The position numbers and the translations under genes were made by a program. This document shows positions 7,626-15,007 of a stretch of DNA of 61,893 nt, piece by piece; positions within the stretch are counted from its first letter, which is position 1; each line of letters begins with the position of its first letter. The notes below the pieces were generated by a model. That model ran no database searches. It was not told the DNA's origin and saw nothing but the letters and a program-made list of their open reading frames with translations. Source of the stretch: Chitinophagales bacterium (lineage in GTDB: Bacteria > Bacteroidota > Bacteroidia > Chitinophagales > Chitinophagaceae); assembly GCA_017303455.1 (NCBI GenBank), contig JAFLBM010000024.1:1-61893 (forward strand), in the 5' to 3' direction.

Positions 7626-8152
7626 TCATTTGCTTCGCTCTAAAATAGCTTTCTGGTAAGTTTTTACCTGGTAACTGTTCACCGAAGGGCTTTCTTCCGT
7701 GCCTTTACCTGTAGTAGCAACCGGTTTGGCAGAGATATTATAAAATTCAATATGGAGTTTACCTTCTTCCAGCCAGTAATTATTAACGATAGTGGAGTTT
7801 TGTACGGTAAATGCTCCACAAAATTTACCGGCGATCATATATTGGTCTAATACGAACCATTGTTTTCATCAATCACCCAATGCCCTTTGGCAGTATCAAC
7901 AGCGACCAGGGTATAGGGACGATTATCTTCCGTAGCTGATCCGTAAATGATCTGCCAGCTGAATTTGCGGCTACTGTCAGTAGGCTGTATCCTTAATTCC
8001 ATCTTCACTTTTTCAGGGACCGGGTTGGCACCCTGGTACCAGCTGAGTTCACCTTTCCATTTGCCCAGCCGGCTTTGAGGAAAATTACCGGATTGAGAAA
8101 AAATAGTTAGTGAAAAGAAGCTAAGAAGAAATAAGACGGAAAAAGATTTCAT
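7626..8152 (-). pseudogene. Small secreted protein gene broken by a frameshift
   Basis: Two abutting minus-strand frames make one protein. The first begins at 8152 (MKSFSVLFLLSFFSLTIFSQ, a good signal peptide; an in-frame Met at 8197 also exists) and ends ...HWVIDENNGSY-stop at 7847. The second continues as ...LDQYMIAGKFCGAF to a stop at 7626. Restoring one base at about 7855 (GGT-TCG to GGT-nTCG) would give a continuous ENNG-x-VLDQYMIAG. The whole would be about 175 aa, a lipocalin-like strand pattern (WKGELSW, WQIIYG, YTLVAVD, NNYWLEEGKLHIEFY). Function unknown. A sequencing error would look the same. Confidence 0.7.
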
Positions 8153-8232
8153 GGATGATCTTTTACTAAAAAATAAAAAATCCCTTTTCATTTGCATGAA
8201 CGGGATTGACTCAATTATCTCCGAAAAGGTGA

Positions 8233-8361
8233 TTACATATAAAAACCGCCCTTTTGTTTGTAGTGTTTAACACCCTGGCAATCTCGTTTGGTGGCTGCGC
8301 AGGAGGTCATTAACATTACTACTACCGCTACTACAGAAAAATAAAGCAGGAACTTCTTCAT
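8233..8361 (-). CDS. Small lipoprotein, 42 aa
   Basis: Reads MKKFLLYFSVVAVVVMLMTS, then C21-AATKRDCQGVKHYKQKGGFYM-stop. A charged start, hydrophobic core and MTSC lipobox are a textbook lipoprotein signal, leaving a mature peptide of only 22 residues with a second Cys. Such tiny lipoproteins are common in this phylum and usually escape annotation. It lies between the frameshifted gene and kbl, on the same strand. No function can be assigned. Confidence 0.65.
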   Translation of the reverse strand: MKKFLLYFSVVAVVVMLMTSCAATKRDCQGVKHYKQKGGFYM

Positions 8362-8529
8362 GCAAAAAGTTTAAAAATTGGGTCAACAAATTAATTAAGG
8401 AAATTCAGAGGTAGGGATTCGGTAGAATTATGCCATAGAGTAAGTAGGAAACGAAAATAATGCCGGGTTATTGTAATTCATAGTTTCCGGCAAGTTTTTT
8501 TAAAATAAATTTAATAATAGATTGTAATC

Positions 8530-8561
8530 AACAATGGCTCGTAGAATTACGAGCCATTGTT
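8530..8561 (-). terminator. Hairpin downstream of kbl
   Basis: A perfect 14-bp inverted repeat (AACAATGGCTCGTA / TACGAGCCATTGTT) with a 4-nt loop, 31 bp after the kbl stop. The U-tract on the minus strand is weak, so it may be a 3'-end-protecting hairpin rather than a strict intrinsic terminator. Confidence 0.6.
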
Positions 8562-8591
8562 TTCATAAGGATCAATACTTTAATCACTGAA

Positions 8592-9779
8592 TTATTTCAA
8601 GACTTTCAATTCCTTACCAATCTTAGCAAACGCCATGATCGCTTTATCCAAATGCGATTGTTCATGGGCTGCGCTTAGCTGCACCCTTATCCTTGCCTGT
8701 CCCTTCGCCACTACCGGGAAGAAGAAGCCAATTACGTAAATACCTTCATCTAATAATTTAGCGGCAAAGTTTTGCGCCAGTACCGCATCATACAACATAA
8801 TAGGAACGATAGGGTGATCGCCGGGTTTGATATCAAACCCTGCTTCCGTCATTTTTTTACGGAAATATTTTGTGTTGAACTCCAGCTTATCTCTCAACTC
8901 GGTTGTTTCCGTCAACATATCCAGCACCGCAATAGAAGCACCGGTAATTGAAGGTGCCAGGGTATTACTGAATAAATATGGCCTTGATTTCTGTCGCAGC
9001 ATATCAATGATCTCCTTACGGCCGGAAGTAAACCCACCTGATGCACCACCTAATGCTTTTCCCAGGGTGCCGGTAATGATATCGATCTTGCCCATCACGC
9101 CGCGGTATTCATGGGTGCCCCTTCCTGTTTTTCCCAAAAAACCGGAGGAATGACATTCGTCGATCATGATCACCGCATCGTATTTCTCTGCCAGTTCAAC
9201 GATCTTATCTAATTGGGCAATTGTTCCATCCATACTGAAGGAACCATCGGTAACAATGATCCGGCTGCGGAGATGCTGGGTTTCGGCCAGTTTCATTTCC
9301 AGGTCGGCCATATTATTATGCTCATAACGGTAGCGTTGTGATTTGCATAACCGCACCCCGTCAATAATGGATGCATGGTTCAGCGCATCAGAAATGATGG
9401 CGTCTTCTTCACCAAACAAAGGCTCAAACACCCCGCCATTGGCATCAAATGCTGCGGCGTATAAAATGGTATCTTCCGTGCCGAGGAATTCCGAGAGCTT
9501 TCGTTCCAGTTCTTTATGAATATCCTGGGTGCCGCAGATAAAACGGACACTGCTCATCCCGTAACCATGTGTGTCAATGGCTTTATGGGCTGCTTCGATC
9601 ACTTTGGGGTGGCTGGACAGGCCGAGGTAGTTATTCGCACAAAAATTCAGTACGGTCTTCCCGTTTACCGTGATCTGAGCTCCCTGGGGGCTGGTGATCA
9701 CTCGCTCGGTTTTGTACAATCCGGAGGTTTTAATGTCTTCGACTTCCCTGGCTATACGGGTCACAAATTTCTCGTTCAT
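8592..9779 (-). CDS. kbl: Glycine C-acetyltransferase (2-amino-3-ketobutyrate CoA ligase)
   Basis: A PLP-dependent alpha-oxoamine synthase that cleaves 2-amino-3-ketobutyrate with CoA to glycine and acetyl-CoA, the second step of threonine breakdown. Visible features are NNYLGLSSHPKVIEA near the N-terminus, DALNHASIIDGVRL, the PLP-phosphate and Asp region (MIDECHSSGFLG) and the PLP lysine in GTLGKALGGASGG (K241 counted from this start). A longer frame starts at 9800 (MPPKPLA), but that ATG overlaps the -7 promoter element (9798-9805), so the start at 9779 (MNEKFVTR) is preferred and gives the usual 395 aa. No threonine dehydrogenase gene is adjacent. Confidence 0.93.
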   Translation of the reverse strand: MNEKFVTRIAREVEDIKTSGLYKTERVITSPQGAQITVNGKTVLNFCANNYLGLSSHPKVIEAAHKAIDTHGYGMSSVRFICGTQDIHKELERKLSEFLGTEDTILYAAAFDANGGVFEPLFGEEDAIISDALNHASIIDGVRLCKSQRYRYEHNNMADLEMKLAETQHLRSRIIVTDGSFSMDGTIAQLDKIVELAEKYDAVIMIDECHSSGFLGKTGRGTHEYRGVMGKIDIITGTLGKALGGASGGFTSGRKEIIDMLRQKSRPYLFSNTLAPSITGASIAVLDMLTETTELRDKLEFNTKYFRKKMTEAGFDIKPGDHPIVPIMLYDAVLAQNFAAKLLDEGIYVIGFFFPVVAKGQARIRVQLSAAHEQSHLDKAIMAFAKIGKELKVLK

Positions 9780-9797
9780 TGCAAGCGGTTTAGGGGG

Positions 9798-9805
9798 CAA
9801 ATATA
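9798..9805 (-). promoter_or_regulatory. -7 element of the kbl promoter
   Basis: Minus-strand TATATTTG is an exact TAnnTTTG match 18 nt before the ATG at 9779. It covers the alternative ATG at 9800 and so argues against that start. No clear -33 TTG. Confidence 0.5.
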
Positions 9806-9908
9806 GAGATTGGCCCGTTTGGCCGCCTCATTTCGCCGGACCGCCCAACATTTCACCCCCTGTTTCCTGCATTCTATCGCCAAAAAGACACTACTGGTCA
9901 ATTTGGCC

Positions 9909-9939
9909 TTGCCAGCGGTTTAAATCCGGTATAAGTTTG
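9909..9939 (+). promoter_or_regulatory. Promoter of the small exported protein at 9990
   Basis: TTG (9909-9911), 20 nt spacer, then TAAGTTTG (9932-9939), matching the Bacteroidota consensus. The leader would be about 45 nt. Confidence 0.55.
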
Positions 9940-9989
9940 CTGTAACATTTTTAGAATAAGTATCGTCAAACGTTCACAAACCAAGAACC

Positions 9990-10199
9990 ATGAGAAAGAA
10001 TACACTCCGCATATCATTAGTGGCCGTCGCCATCGCCGGGGCTTTCCTGGCATTTGGTTCCTTAAAATCTGCTCCAAAAGCTACAGCTCCCTGCAAAGAA
10101 TCCCTAGATGAATGCTGCCAGCAAAAGAGCAAAAAAGGTGAAAACATGGTTTGGGAAAGCCTTTCCGGCCAGTTTTTCAGTTCTACCGACCTGAATTAA
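9990..10199 (+). CDS. Small exported Cys-containing protein
   Basis: 69 residues. A signal-like N-terminus (MRKNTLRISLVAVAIAGAFL) is followed by a short polar part with three Cys (CKESLDECC), a basic stretch and a C-terminal MVWESLSGQFFSS. A convincing promoter upstream supports expression. Small exported proteins with a Cys cluster and a WExxS-type ending recur in this phylum, but the function is unknown to me. It precedes the ECF sigma-factor gene by 110 bp and could be in its regulon (inference). Confidence 0.6.
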   Translation: MRKNTLRISLVAVAIAGAFLAFGSLKSAPKATAPCKESLDECCQQKSKKGENMVWESLSGQFFSSTDLN

Positions 10200-10309
10200 G
10201 GCTTCCGGCCCTGAATTTTCCTTTTCCTGTAACATTTTACCCTCACTGACCGTAAAACCTGAAACCCCGGGTTGATTAGCTATTTTTACAAGGGGATACC
10301 GGCTGTATT

Positions 10310-10795
10310 ATGACTGAAAGGGAATATAATGAATGTGTAAGCACTTACGCTGACAACGTCTATCGCTTCATCCTGAAGAACCTCCGCCATGAGGAGGATG
10401 CCCGGGATGTGGTGCAGACGGCTTTTGAAAAAATGTGGCGTAACCGGGAAGAAGTGGATGCGGCTAAATGTAAATCTTACCTCTTTACCGTGGCTTACCA
10501 CCAGATGATCGACCATATCCGGAAAGTGAAACGGATACAGTTGAAAGAGGAATTTGGCGAAGAAACCAGGGTGCAGAGCCGCCCGGCCAATAACCTGAAG
10601 AAAGTGCTGGAAGAAGCATTGGCCCGATTGAGTGAAACACAACGTTCGCTGGTGCTGCTGAAAGATTATGAAGGATACAGCTACGAAGAGATCGGCAGGA
10701 TCACCGGGTTGAGCGAAAGCCAGGTAAAAGTGTACCTGCACCGGGCAAGGGTTCAACTGAAAAGTTATTTGGTGAAACTGGAAAATGTAATATAG
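10310..10795 (+). CDS. ECF-type RNA polymerase sigma factor
   Basis: 161 residues with sigma region 2 at about 8-75 (YADNVYRFILKNLRHEEDAR, DVVQTAFEKMWRN, YLFTVAYHQMIDHIRK) and region 4 at about 105-155 (LSETQRSLVLLKDYEGYSYE, EIGRITGLSESQVKVYLHRA). No region 1 or 3, as in extracytoplasmic-function sigma factors. The next gene encodes a membrane protein with duplicated anti-sigma-like heads, so the pair is likely a sigma/anti-sigma module responding to an envelope signal. Confidence 0.93.
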   Translation: MTEREYNECVSTYADNVYRFILKNLRHEEDARDVVQTAFEKMWRNREEVDAAKCKSYLFTVAYHQMIDHIRKVKRIQLKEEFGEETRVQSRPANNLKKVLEEALARLSETQRSLVLLKDYEGYSYEEIGRITGLSESQVKVYLHRARVQLKSYLVKLENVI

Positions 10796-10874
10796 GTCAT
10801 AGTTCATGGTTAATAGTTCATAGCTGATACGGACTATGACTTTACCATGAACCATCAACCATGAACAATGAACA
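10796..10874. repeat. TTCATGGTT-rich intergenic repeat, copy A
   Basis: Fills the gap between the sigma factor and the anti-sigma-like gene. The left part reads TCATAGTTCATGGTTAATAG TTCATAG; the right part is its inverted form (ACCATGAACCATCAACCATG AACAATGAAC), so the whole is an imperfect palindrome with a short centre. The right end supplies ATGAACATG, the first codons of the next gene. A relative lies at 35568-35652. Confidence 0.75.
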
Positions 10875-12043
10875 TGATAACCCGTCATAATTACGAAGAG
10901 TATTTTATCCTGTACCTGGATAATGAGCTGAGCAGCGAACAGCGCCGCAGCGTGGAGGAGTTTACTCAACTTCACCCCGATCTGCAGGAAGAACTGGAAC
11001 TGTTGCAGCAAACTAAATTTACTCCCGATGAACAGGTTATTTTCAGCCAGAAAGAAGAATTGCTTTTTTTAGGGGATGATTCCTTTATTACGATTTCCAA
11101 CTACGAAGAATGGCTGGTAGCCTATATTGATAATGAATTAACCCCTGCACAAAGAATAGCCGTTGAAACATTTGCCGGCCAGCATATCACCGTACAAAAA
11201 GAATTAGAACTGTTGCAGCAAACAAAGTTGCAGCCTGAAGCAATACTGTTCCCGGATAAAGAATCACTGTACCGCAAAGAAGAAAAGGTTCGCCCCATTG
11301 TTTGGTGGAGAATTGCAGCCGCTGCGGTTTTATTTATCGGCATCGGCACCACTGCTGTTGTGATGCTGACTACTAAAAACGGCAATGAAATAACAGAACC
11401 AGGAGCTGTTGCTTCTACTGATGGAACTAAACAAGCGACAACCCCTGCTGATAATACTACTATCCCTGTTGAAAACAACACATCTGCTGCAACTGAATTA
11501 GCAGATAACAACAGCAATATTATTGTCCCGAATACTACTGAACAGGCGAACCAAAATAACAAGGTTACTGCTCCGCAAAAAGTACAACCATATATTGCTA
11601 ATGAAAAAACAGTTGTACCGGATAACAGTTCAGTCAATAAAAAAGAACCGGAAGTATTCGCTGTGATTAAAGATGATAAGCCAACAAATAACTTGCCGCA
11701 ACCATTGTATAATCCGAATGTAATTACTAAGCCGGATAATTCTGTTGAAGCTAATACTGCGGTCACTGCTTCCAGTGATATTAAAGAAGCACCACAACAA
11801 AACGCTAACAGTTCGGTTGTAACAACTACTCCTCCCGATACGTATAACCAACAGACTGATGCGAAAGCCAACCCGGAAGTTACTGACGACGTCATGTATG
11901 CCAGTAATAACAACGGGAAAAAAGGTAAGCTCCGCGGTTTCTTACGAAAAGTAACCCGGACCTTTGAAAAAAGGACCAATATCAGCGCCACCGACGACGA
12001 AGAACGTCTGCTGGTAGGCGGGCTGGCCATCAAACTGAAATAA
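10868..12043 (+). CDS. Anti-sigma-factor-like membrane protein with duplicated head
   Basis: Residues 8-70 and 77-138 are two copies of one domain: NYEEYFILYLDNELSSEQRR ... ELELLQQTKFTPDE and NYEEWLVAYIDNELTPAQRI ... ELELLQQTKLQPEA. Each resembles the cytoplasmic sigma-binding head of anti-sigma factors but lacks the zinc-binding HxxxCxxC. A membrane helix lies at about 145-165 (VWWRIAAAAVLFIGIGTTAV). The outer part (170-391) is low complexity, rich in N, T, A and P, ending in a basic segment. Following an ECF sigma gene, it should hold that sigma factor at the membrane. The start codon lies in an intergenic repeat; the Met at 10874 is also possible. Confidence 0.78.
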   Translation: MNMITRHNYEEYFILYLDNELSSEQRRSVEEFTQLHPDLQEELELLQQTKFTPDEQVIFSQKEELLFLGDDSFITISNYEEWLVAYIDNELTPAQRIAVETFAGQHITVQKELELLQQTKLQPEAILFPDKESLYRKEEKVRPIVWWRIAAAAVLFIGIGTTAVVMLTTKNGNEITEPGAVASTDGTKQATTPADNTTIPVENNTSAATELADNNSNIIVPNTTEQANQNNKVTAPQKVQPYIANEKTVVPDNSSVNKKEPEVFAVIKDDKPTNNLPQPLYNPNVITKPDNSVEANTAVTASSDIKEAPQQNANSSVVTTTPPDTYNQQTDAKANPEVTDDVMYASNNNGKKGKLRGFLRKVTRTFEKRTNISATDDEERLLVGGLAIKLK

Positions 12044-12070
12044 TTTTATATCATTGTAAAAAGAAAGAAC

Positions 12071-12958
12071 ATGAAGAGGATCTTTACCCTGTGCATGATC
12101 GTATGCACTACCCTGACAAGTTTTGCCCAAACGGACAGCACAGCCAAACAAGAAGGACCTAAAGCAGATACCATCCGTATCGGCGGTATGGTCATCATCC
12201 GCGACCGGGACGGTAAGAACCGCCGGGTAGAAAAAGACAATACCCTCCGCATCCGCGACAGGAAAAGAGATAAACCTTCCAACCTCAGCACCAACTGGTG
12301 GATACTGGATATTGGTTTCTCCAACTATACTGATAATACCAATTATGGCAGCAGTGCTGCCCAGGGCTATGCATCCGGTAATACAGCCGGTGGCAGCGTA
12401 CCGAGTAATACAACATGGTTCGACCTGAAGGATGGCAAATCCCGCAATGTGAATTTCTGGTTCTTCATGCAAAAACTGAACGTGGTAAAACATGTGGTGA
12501 ACCTGAAATACGGCCTGGGCCTGGAACTGAATAACTATCATTACAAACAACCCGTACGCTATATTGCCACCCCGCCTGCCGTGCCTGATCCTGTGCGGGT
12601 GAACTATGATGTAACTCCCGGCCGCAGCTATACCAAGAACAAACTGGCTGCTGATTATTTAACCGTACCGATGATGATCAATTTTAATTTCACACCCCGC
12701 CGGGAAAGAGGTTTTGGGTTCAGTGCCGGTATCAGCGCAGGCTACCTGTACAGTGCCCGCCAGAAAACAAAAACATCGGATGAAGGAAAAGAAAAAGCCA
12801 AAGATGATTTTGAACTGAACCGCTGGAAACTCTCGTACGTAGGTGAATTATCCCTGGGCCCGGTTCGTTTCTATGGTTCCTATGCTTTCAAAAATATGTA
12901 TGAAAGAGGTTTGGATATGACGCCTTATACATTTGGTTTCCGGTTTAGCAACTGGTAA
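12071..12958 (+). CDS. Predicted outer-membrane beta-barrel protein
   Basis: A signal peptide (MKRIFTLCMIVCTTLTSFAQ) is followed by a polar stretch (about 25-75) and then alternating amphipathic strands typical of small porin-like barrels (WWILDIGFSNYT, NLKYGLGLELNNYHY, PMMINFNF, GFGFSAGISAGYLY, SYVGELSLGPVRFYGSYAF). It ends in TFGFRFSNW, with the aromatic C-terminus typical of outer-membrane barrels. Located 27 bp after the anti-sigma-like gene, it is probably in the same transcript and may be the envelope component monitored by that system (inference). Confidence 0.75.
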   Translation: MKRIFTLCMIVCTTLTSFAQTDSTAKQEGPKADTIRIGGMVIIRDRDGKNRRVEKDNTLRIRDRKRDKPSNLSTNWWILDIGFSNYTDNTNYGSSAAQGYASGNTAGGSVPSNTTWFDLKDGKSRNVNFWFFMQKLNVVKHVVNLKYGLGLELNNYHYKQPVRYIATPPAVPDPVRVNYDVTPGRSYTKNKLAADYLTVPMMINFNFTPRRERGFGFSAGISAGYLYSARQKTKTSDEGKEKAKDDFELNRWKLSYVGELSLGPVRFYGSYAFKNMYERGLDMTPYTFGFRFSNW

Positions 12959-12983
12959 TAAATAAATGTTGATAAATTTTTTG

Positions 12984-13018
12984 AAAAACGTTCTGTTAAG
13001 TGCAGAACGTTTTTTTTA
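12984..13018 (+). terminator. Intrinsic terminator after the sigma-factor operon
   Basis: AACGTTCTG (12987-12995), a 7-nt loop, then CAGAACGTT (13003-13011) followed by a run of T. It lies 26 bp after the barrel gene's stop codon. The A-run on the left could allow function on the other strand too. Confidence 0.85.
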
Positions 13019-13237
13019 TTGCTGTAAGTACCATCAATACTGGAAAAGCCCCAGCTATATCCCGCCGGAAATATTCTAAATGCGCCGTTAAAACGCAGTG
13101 ACAACCTGAAATAAATTTTCGTGGCATTACGTTTGAAGCATTGGACGGACCGCATTTCAACAGCCATGAATAAAACCGGTGAACAATTTATTTTATCTTC
13201 CGGGTTATAACTGGCCTTACTGAAAACACAAATAGCA

Positions 13238-13813
13238 ATGAAGACCTTTTTCGTACTCACGGCAGTGACACTGGGCAGTGGTTTGCTGACAGCCGGTTCC
13301 CATCGTACAGCAGAAGCCGTGAAAGCTCCTCACGGGAACAATAAACGGTTTGATGCCACAGCAGGTCCCGTAGGCAGCATCTCCATCATTATTGATAAAT
13401 CCGATTATGAGTTGAGCGTATATGATCAAAAAGGCTGGTATGCCACTTTCCCCGTTGTATTTGGTAATAATTCCTTAGAGGATAAAAAAATGGAAGGCGA
13501 TAAGAACACACCGGAAGGCAGTTTTAAGATCATTAATAAAAAAGTACACGATAAATGGTGCCGCTTCCTGGCCTTAGATTATCCCAATGCAGAGAGCTTA
13601 GAAAAATTCAAACGCCGTAAAGAAAGGGGTGAAATACCCGCCAATGCAAAAATTGGCGGTGCCATTGGCATTCATGGCACCTGGCCCCATGAAGATTTTG
13701 TAGTGGACCGTTATAAAAACTGGACACTGGGCTGCATCTCAATGAAGAACAGTGATGTGATGGAAATGTATGCCTATGCACAACCCGGCACAAGGGTAAC
13801 GATCCGGAAATAA
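13238..13813 (+). CDS. L,D-transpeptidase (YkuD domain), exported
   Basis: An N-terminal signal (MKTFFVLTAVTLGSGLLTAG) is followed by a YkuD catalytic domain at about 46-190. It begins SISIIIDKSDYELSVYD, includes NTPEGSFKI, and carries the active site H146-G-T and T163-LGC166-ISM. Cys166 would form the acyl-enzyme that cross-links or remodels peptidoglycan from tetrapeptide donors. The 191-aa size is that of compact periplasmic enzymes; no LysM or other wall-binding domain is present. Confidence 0.88.
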   Translation: MKTFFVLTAVTLGSGLLTAGSHRTAEAVKAPHGNNKRFDATAGPVGSISIIIDKSDYELSVYDQKGWYATFPVVFGNNSLEDKKMEGDKNTPEGSFKIINKKVHDKWCRFLALDYPNAESLEKFKRRKERGEIPANAKIGGAIGIHGTWPHEDFVVDRYKNWTLGCISMKNSDVMEMYAYAQPGTRVTIRK

Positions 13814-13819
13814 ACCCTG

Positions 13820-14794
13820 TTATGGCCGAAAGAATTTTTGCATTTCAATTTTCCATTTCAACGGTTCCTTGCGTACAAATGATTCATGGCCGGAAGCATC
13901 ATAGATCACCATTCTTTTTTGCGCTGATCCGATAGCACCGTATACTCTTTCCGCTTCTTCTCTCAATATAAAAGCATCGTTAACTCCCCATTCCATCAAA
14001 ACAGGGCAATCCATTTTTTTTACATAGTGGCTGGTCTGGTGGTTAAATCCATTATACCCTCTTTCAATACCGATCCAGAAGGTAGTAAGGAATGCAAAAG
14101 GCTGTGCCGGGAAACCCAGGTTCCTTGCTTTATTCTTCAAATAAGATTGCAGGGAAGCAAAAGGCATATCCAGTACCACAGCTTTGGGATGCAGATCATA
14201 TTCCGTAACCGCTTTGGCGGCGGCTACGGCTCCCAGTGAAACTCCGTAGAGGTAAATACTTTTTTCTCCTTTTTGTGATACAAAATCATAAGCCAGTTTC
14301 ACTTCTTCCGATTCTACCATACCAATAGTACTGGTATTACCCTCACTGTTGCCATGCCCGCGGAAATCCACCAGCATCACGTTGTATCCCCAATACCTGA
14401 ATTCATCCGCCTCATCCAGCAGGATTGATTTTTGGGAAGTGATGCCATGAAAGAAAAGAACAGTTCCTTTGGCCACGGAATCAGTGGCGCTGTACCAGGC
14501 TTCAATATTTAAACCCGAACTGGTTTTTAAAGAAACGGTCTGAAAGGGAAAAGCAGGCTGTTCAGTAATAACGGAACGCCCCTGTTTGGGACCTGTAAAT
14601 AGTTTCCAGGTTTTGGAGAAAACATTGCCGGAAGAATGAGAGTTGTCTAAGGGAACTCCTTCGTAAAAACGGGTCAGCTTATTGGCATATAAAGCCGCCA
14701 TAATATTGATGAGTATGAACTGGAACAGTAATACCCATAAAATCCATCGGAAAATAGCGGGAAGCTTTCGTTTGATTTTGGCCGGTTCATTCAT
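13820..14794 (-). CDS. Membrane-anchored alpha/beta hydrolase
   Basis: An N-terminal membrane helix (about 14-35) anchors an alpha/beta hydrolase of the BEM46/Abhd type. The oxyanion motif HGITSQ (116-121), nucleophile in G-V-S186-L-G, probable acid D273 (GVNDAF) and H303 (SGHESF) are all present, as is the DFRGHGNS segment. Substrate is unknown; fatty-acyl ester or peptide hydrolysis would fit. It converges with the L,D-transpeptidase gene, the stop codons separated by 6 bp. Confidence 0.83.
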   Translation of the reverse strand: MNEPAKIKRKLPAIFRWILWVLLFQFILINIMAALYANKLTRFYEGVPLDNSHSSGNVFSKTWKLFTGPKQGRSVITEQPAFPFQTVSLKTSSGLNIEAWYSATDSVAKGTVLFFHGITSQKSILLDEADEFRYWGYNVMLVDFRGHGNSEGNTSTIGMVESEEVKLAYDFVSQKGEKSIYLYGVSLGAVAAAKAVTEYDLHPKAVVLDMPFASLQSYLKNKARNLGFPAQPFAFLTTFWIGIERGYNGFNHQTSHYVKKMDCPVLMEWGVNDAFILREEAERVYGAIGSAQKRMVIYDASGHESFVRKEPLKWKIEMQKFFRP

Positions 14795-14965
14795 AAGATA
14801 GCGGTACTCATCAACCCGAGTACGGTCAAAAATAGTTTTTCAAACGCAGACCTTCTACGAATTGATCAAAAAAATGTCATTTATAGAGCCGGGAAACAAA
14901 AAGGTGCCGGGCAGGTATGATTTTTGCGATAATAATGCGGCTTTTAACCAGCTAAACGAATTCAG

Positions 14966-15001
14966 AAAAACCGATTGAAGCAGCCCGTCCGTGCTGCTTC
15001 A
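14966..15001 (-). terminator. Terminator downstream of acs
   Basis: Stem TGAAGCAGC / GCTGCTTCA (14976-14984 with 14993-15001), 8-nt loop, followed on the minus strand by ATCGG and a run of five T (plus-strand A at 14966-14970). It starts 7 bp after the acs stop codon. Confidence 0.65.
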
Positions 15002-15007
15002 GTCTTT

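Noticed and set aside
10286..11011. A 241-aa minus-strand open frame across the sigma-factor gene
   Set aside because: It runs antisense through a clear ECF sigma factor and through the intergenic repeat; no recognisable domain.
11122..12033. A 303-aa minus-strand open frame opposite the anti-sigma-like gene
   Set aside because: It is the shadow of a low-complexity (N/T/A-rich) coding strand; it is hydrophobic and Ser-rich with no family features, while the plus-strand protein has clear domains and repeats.
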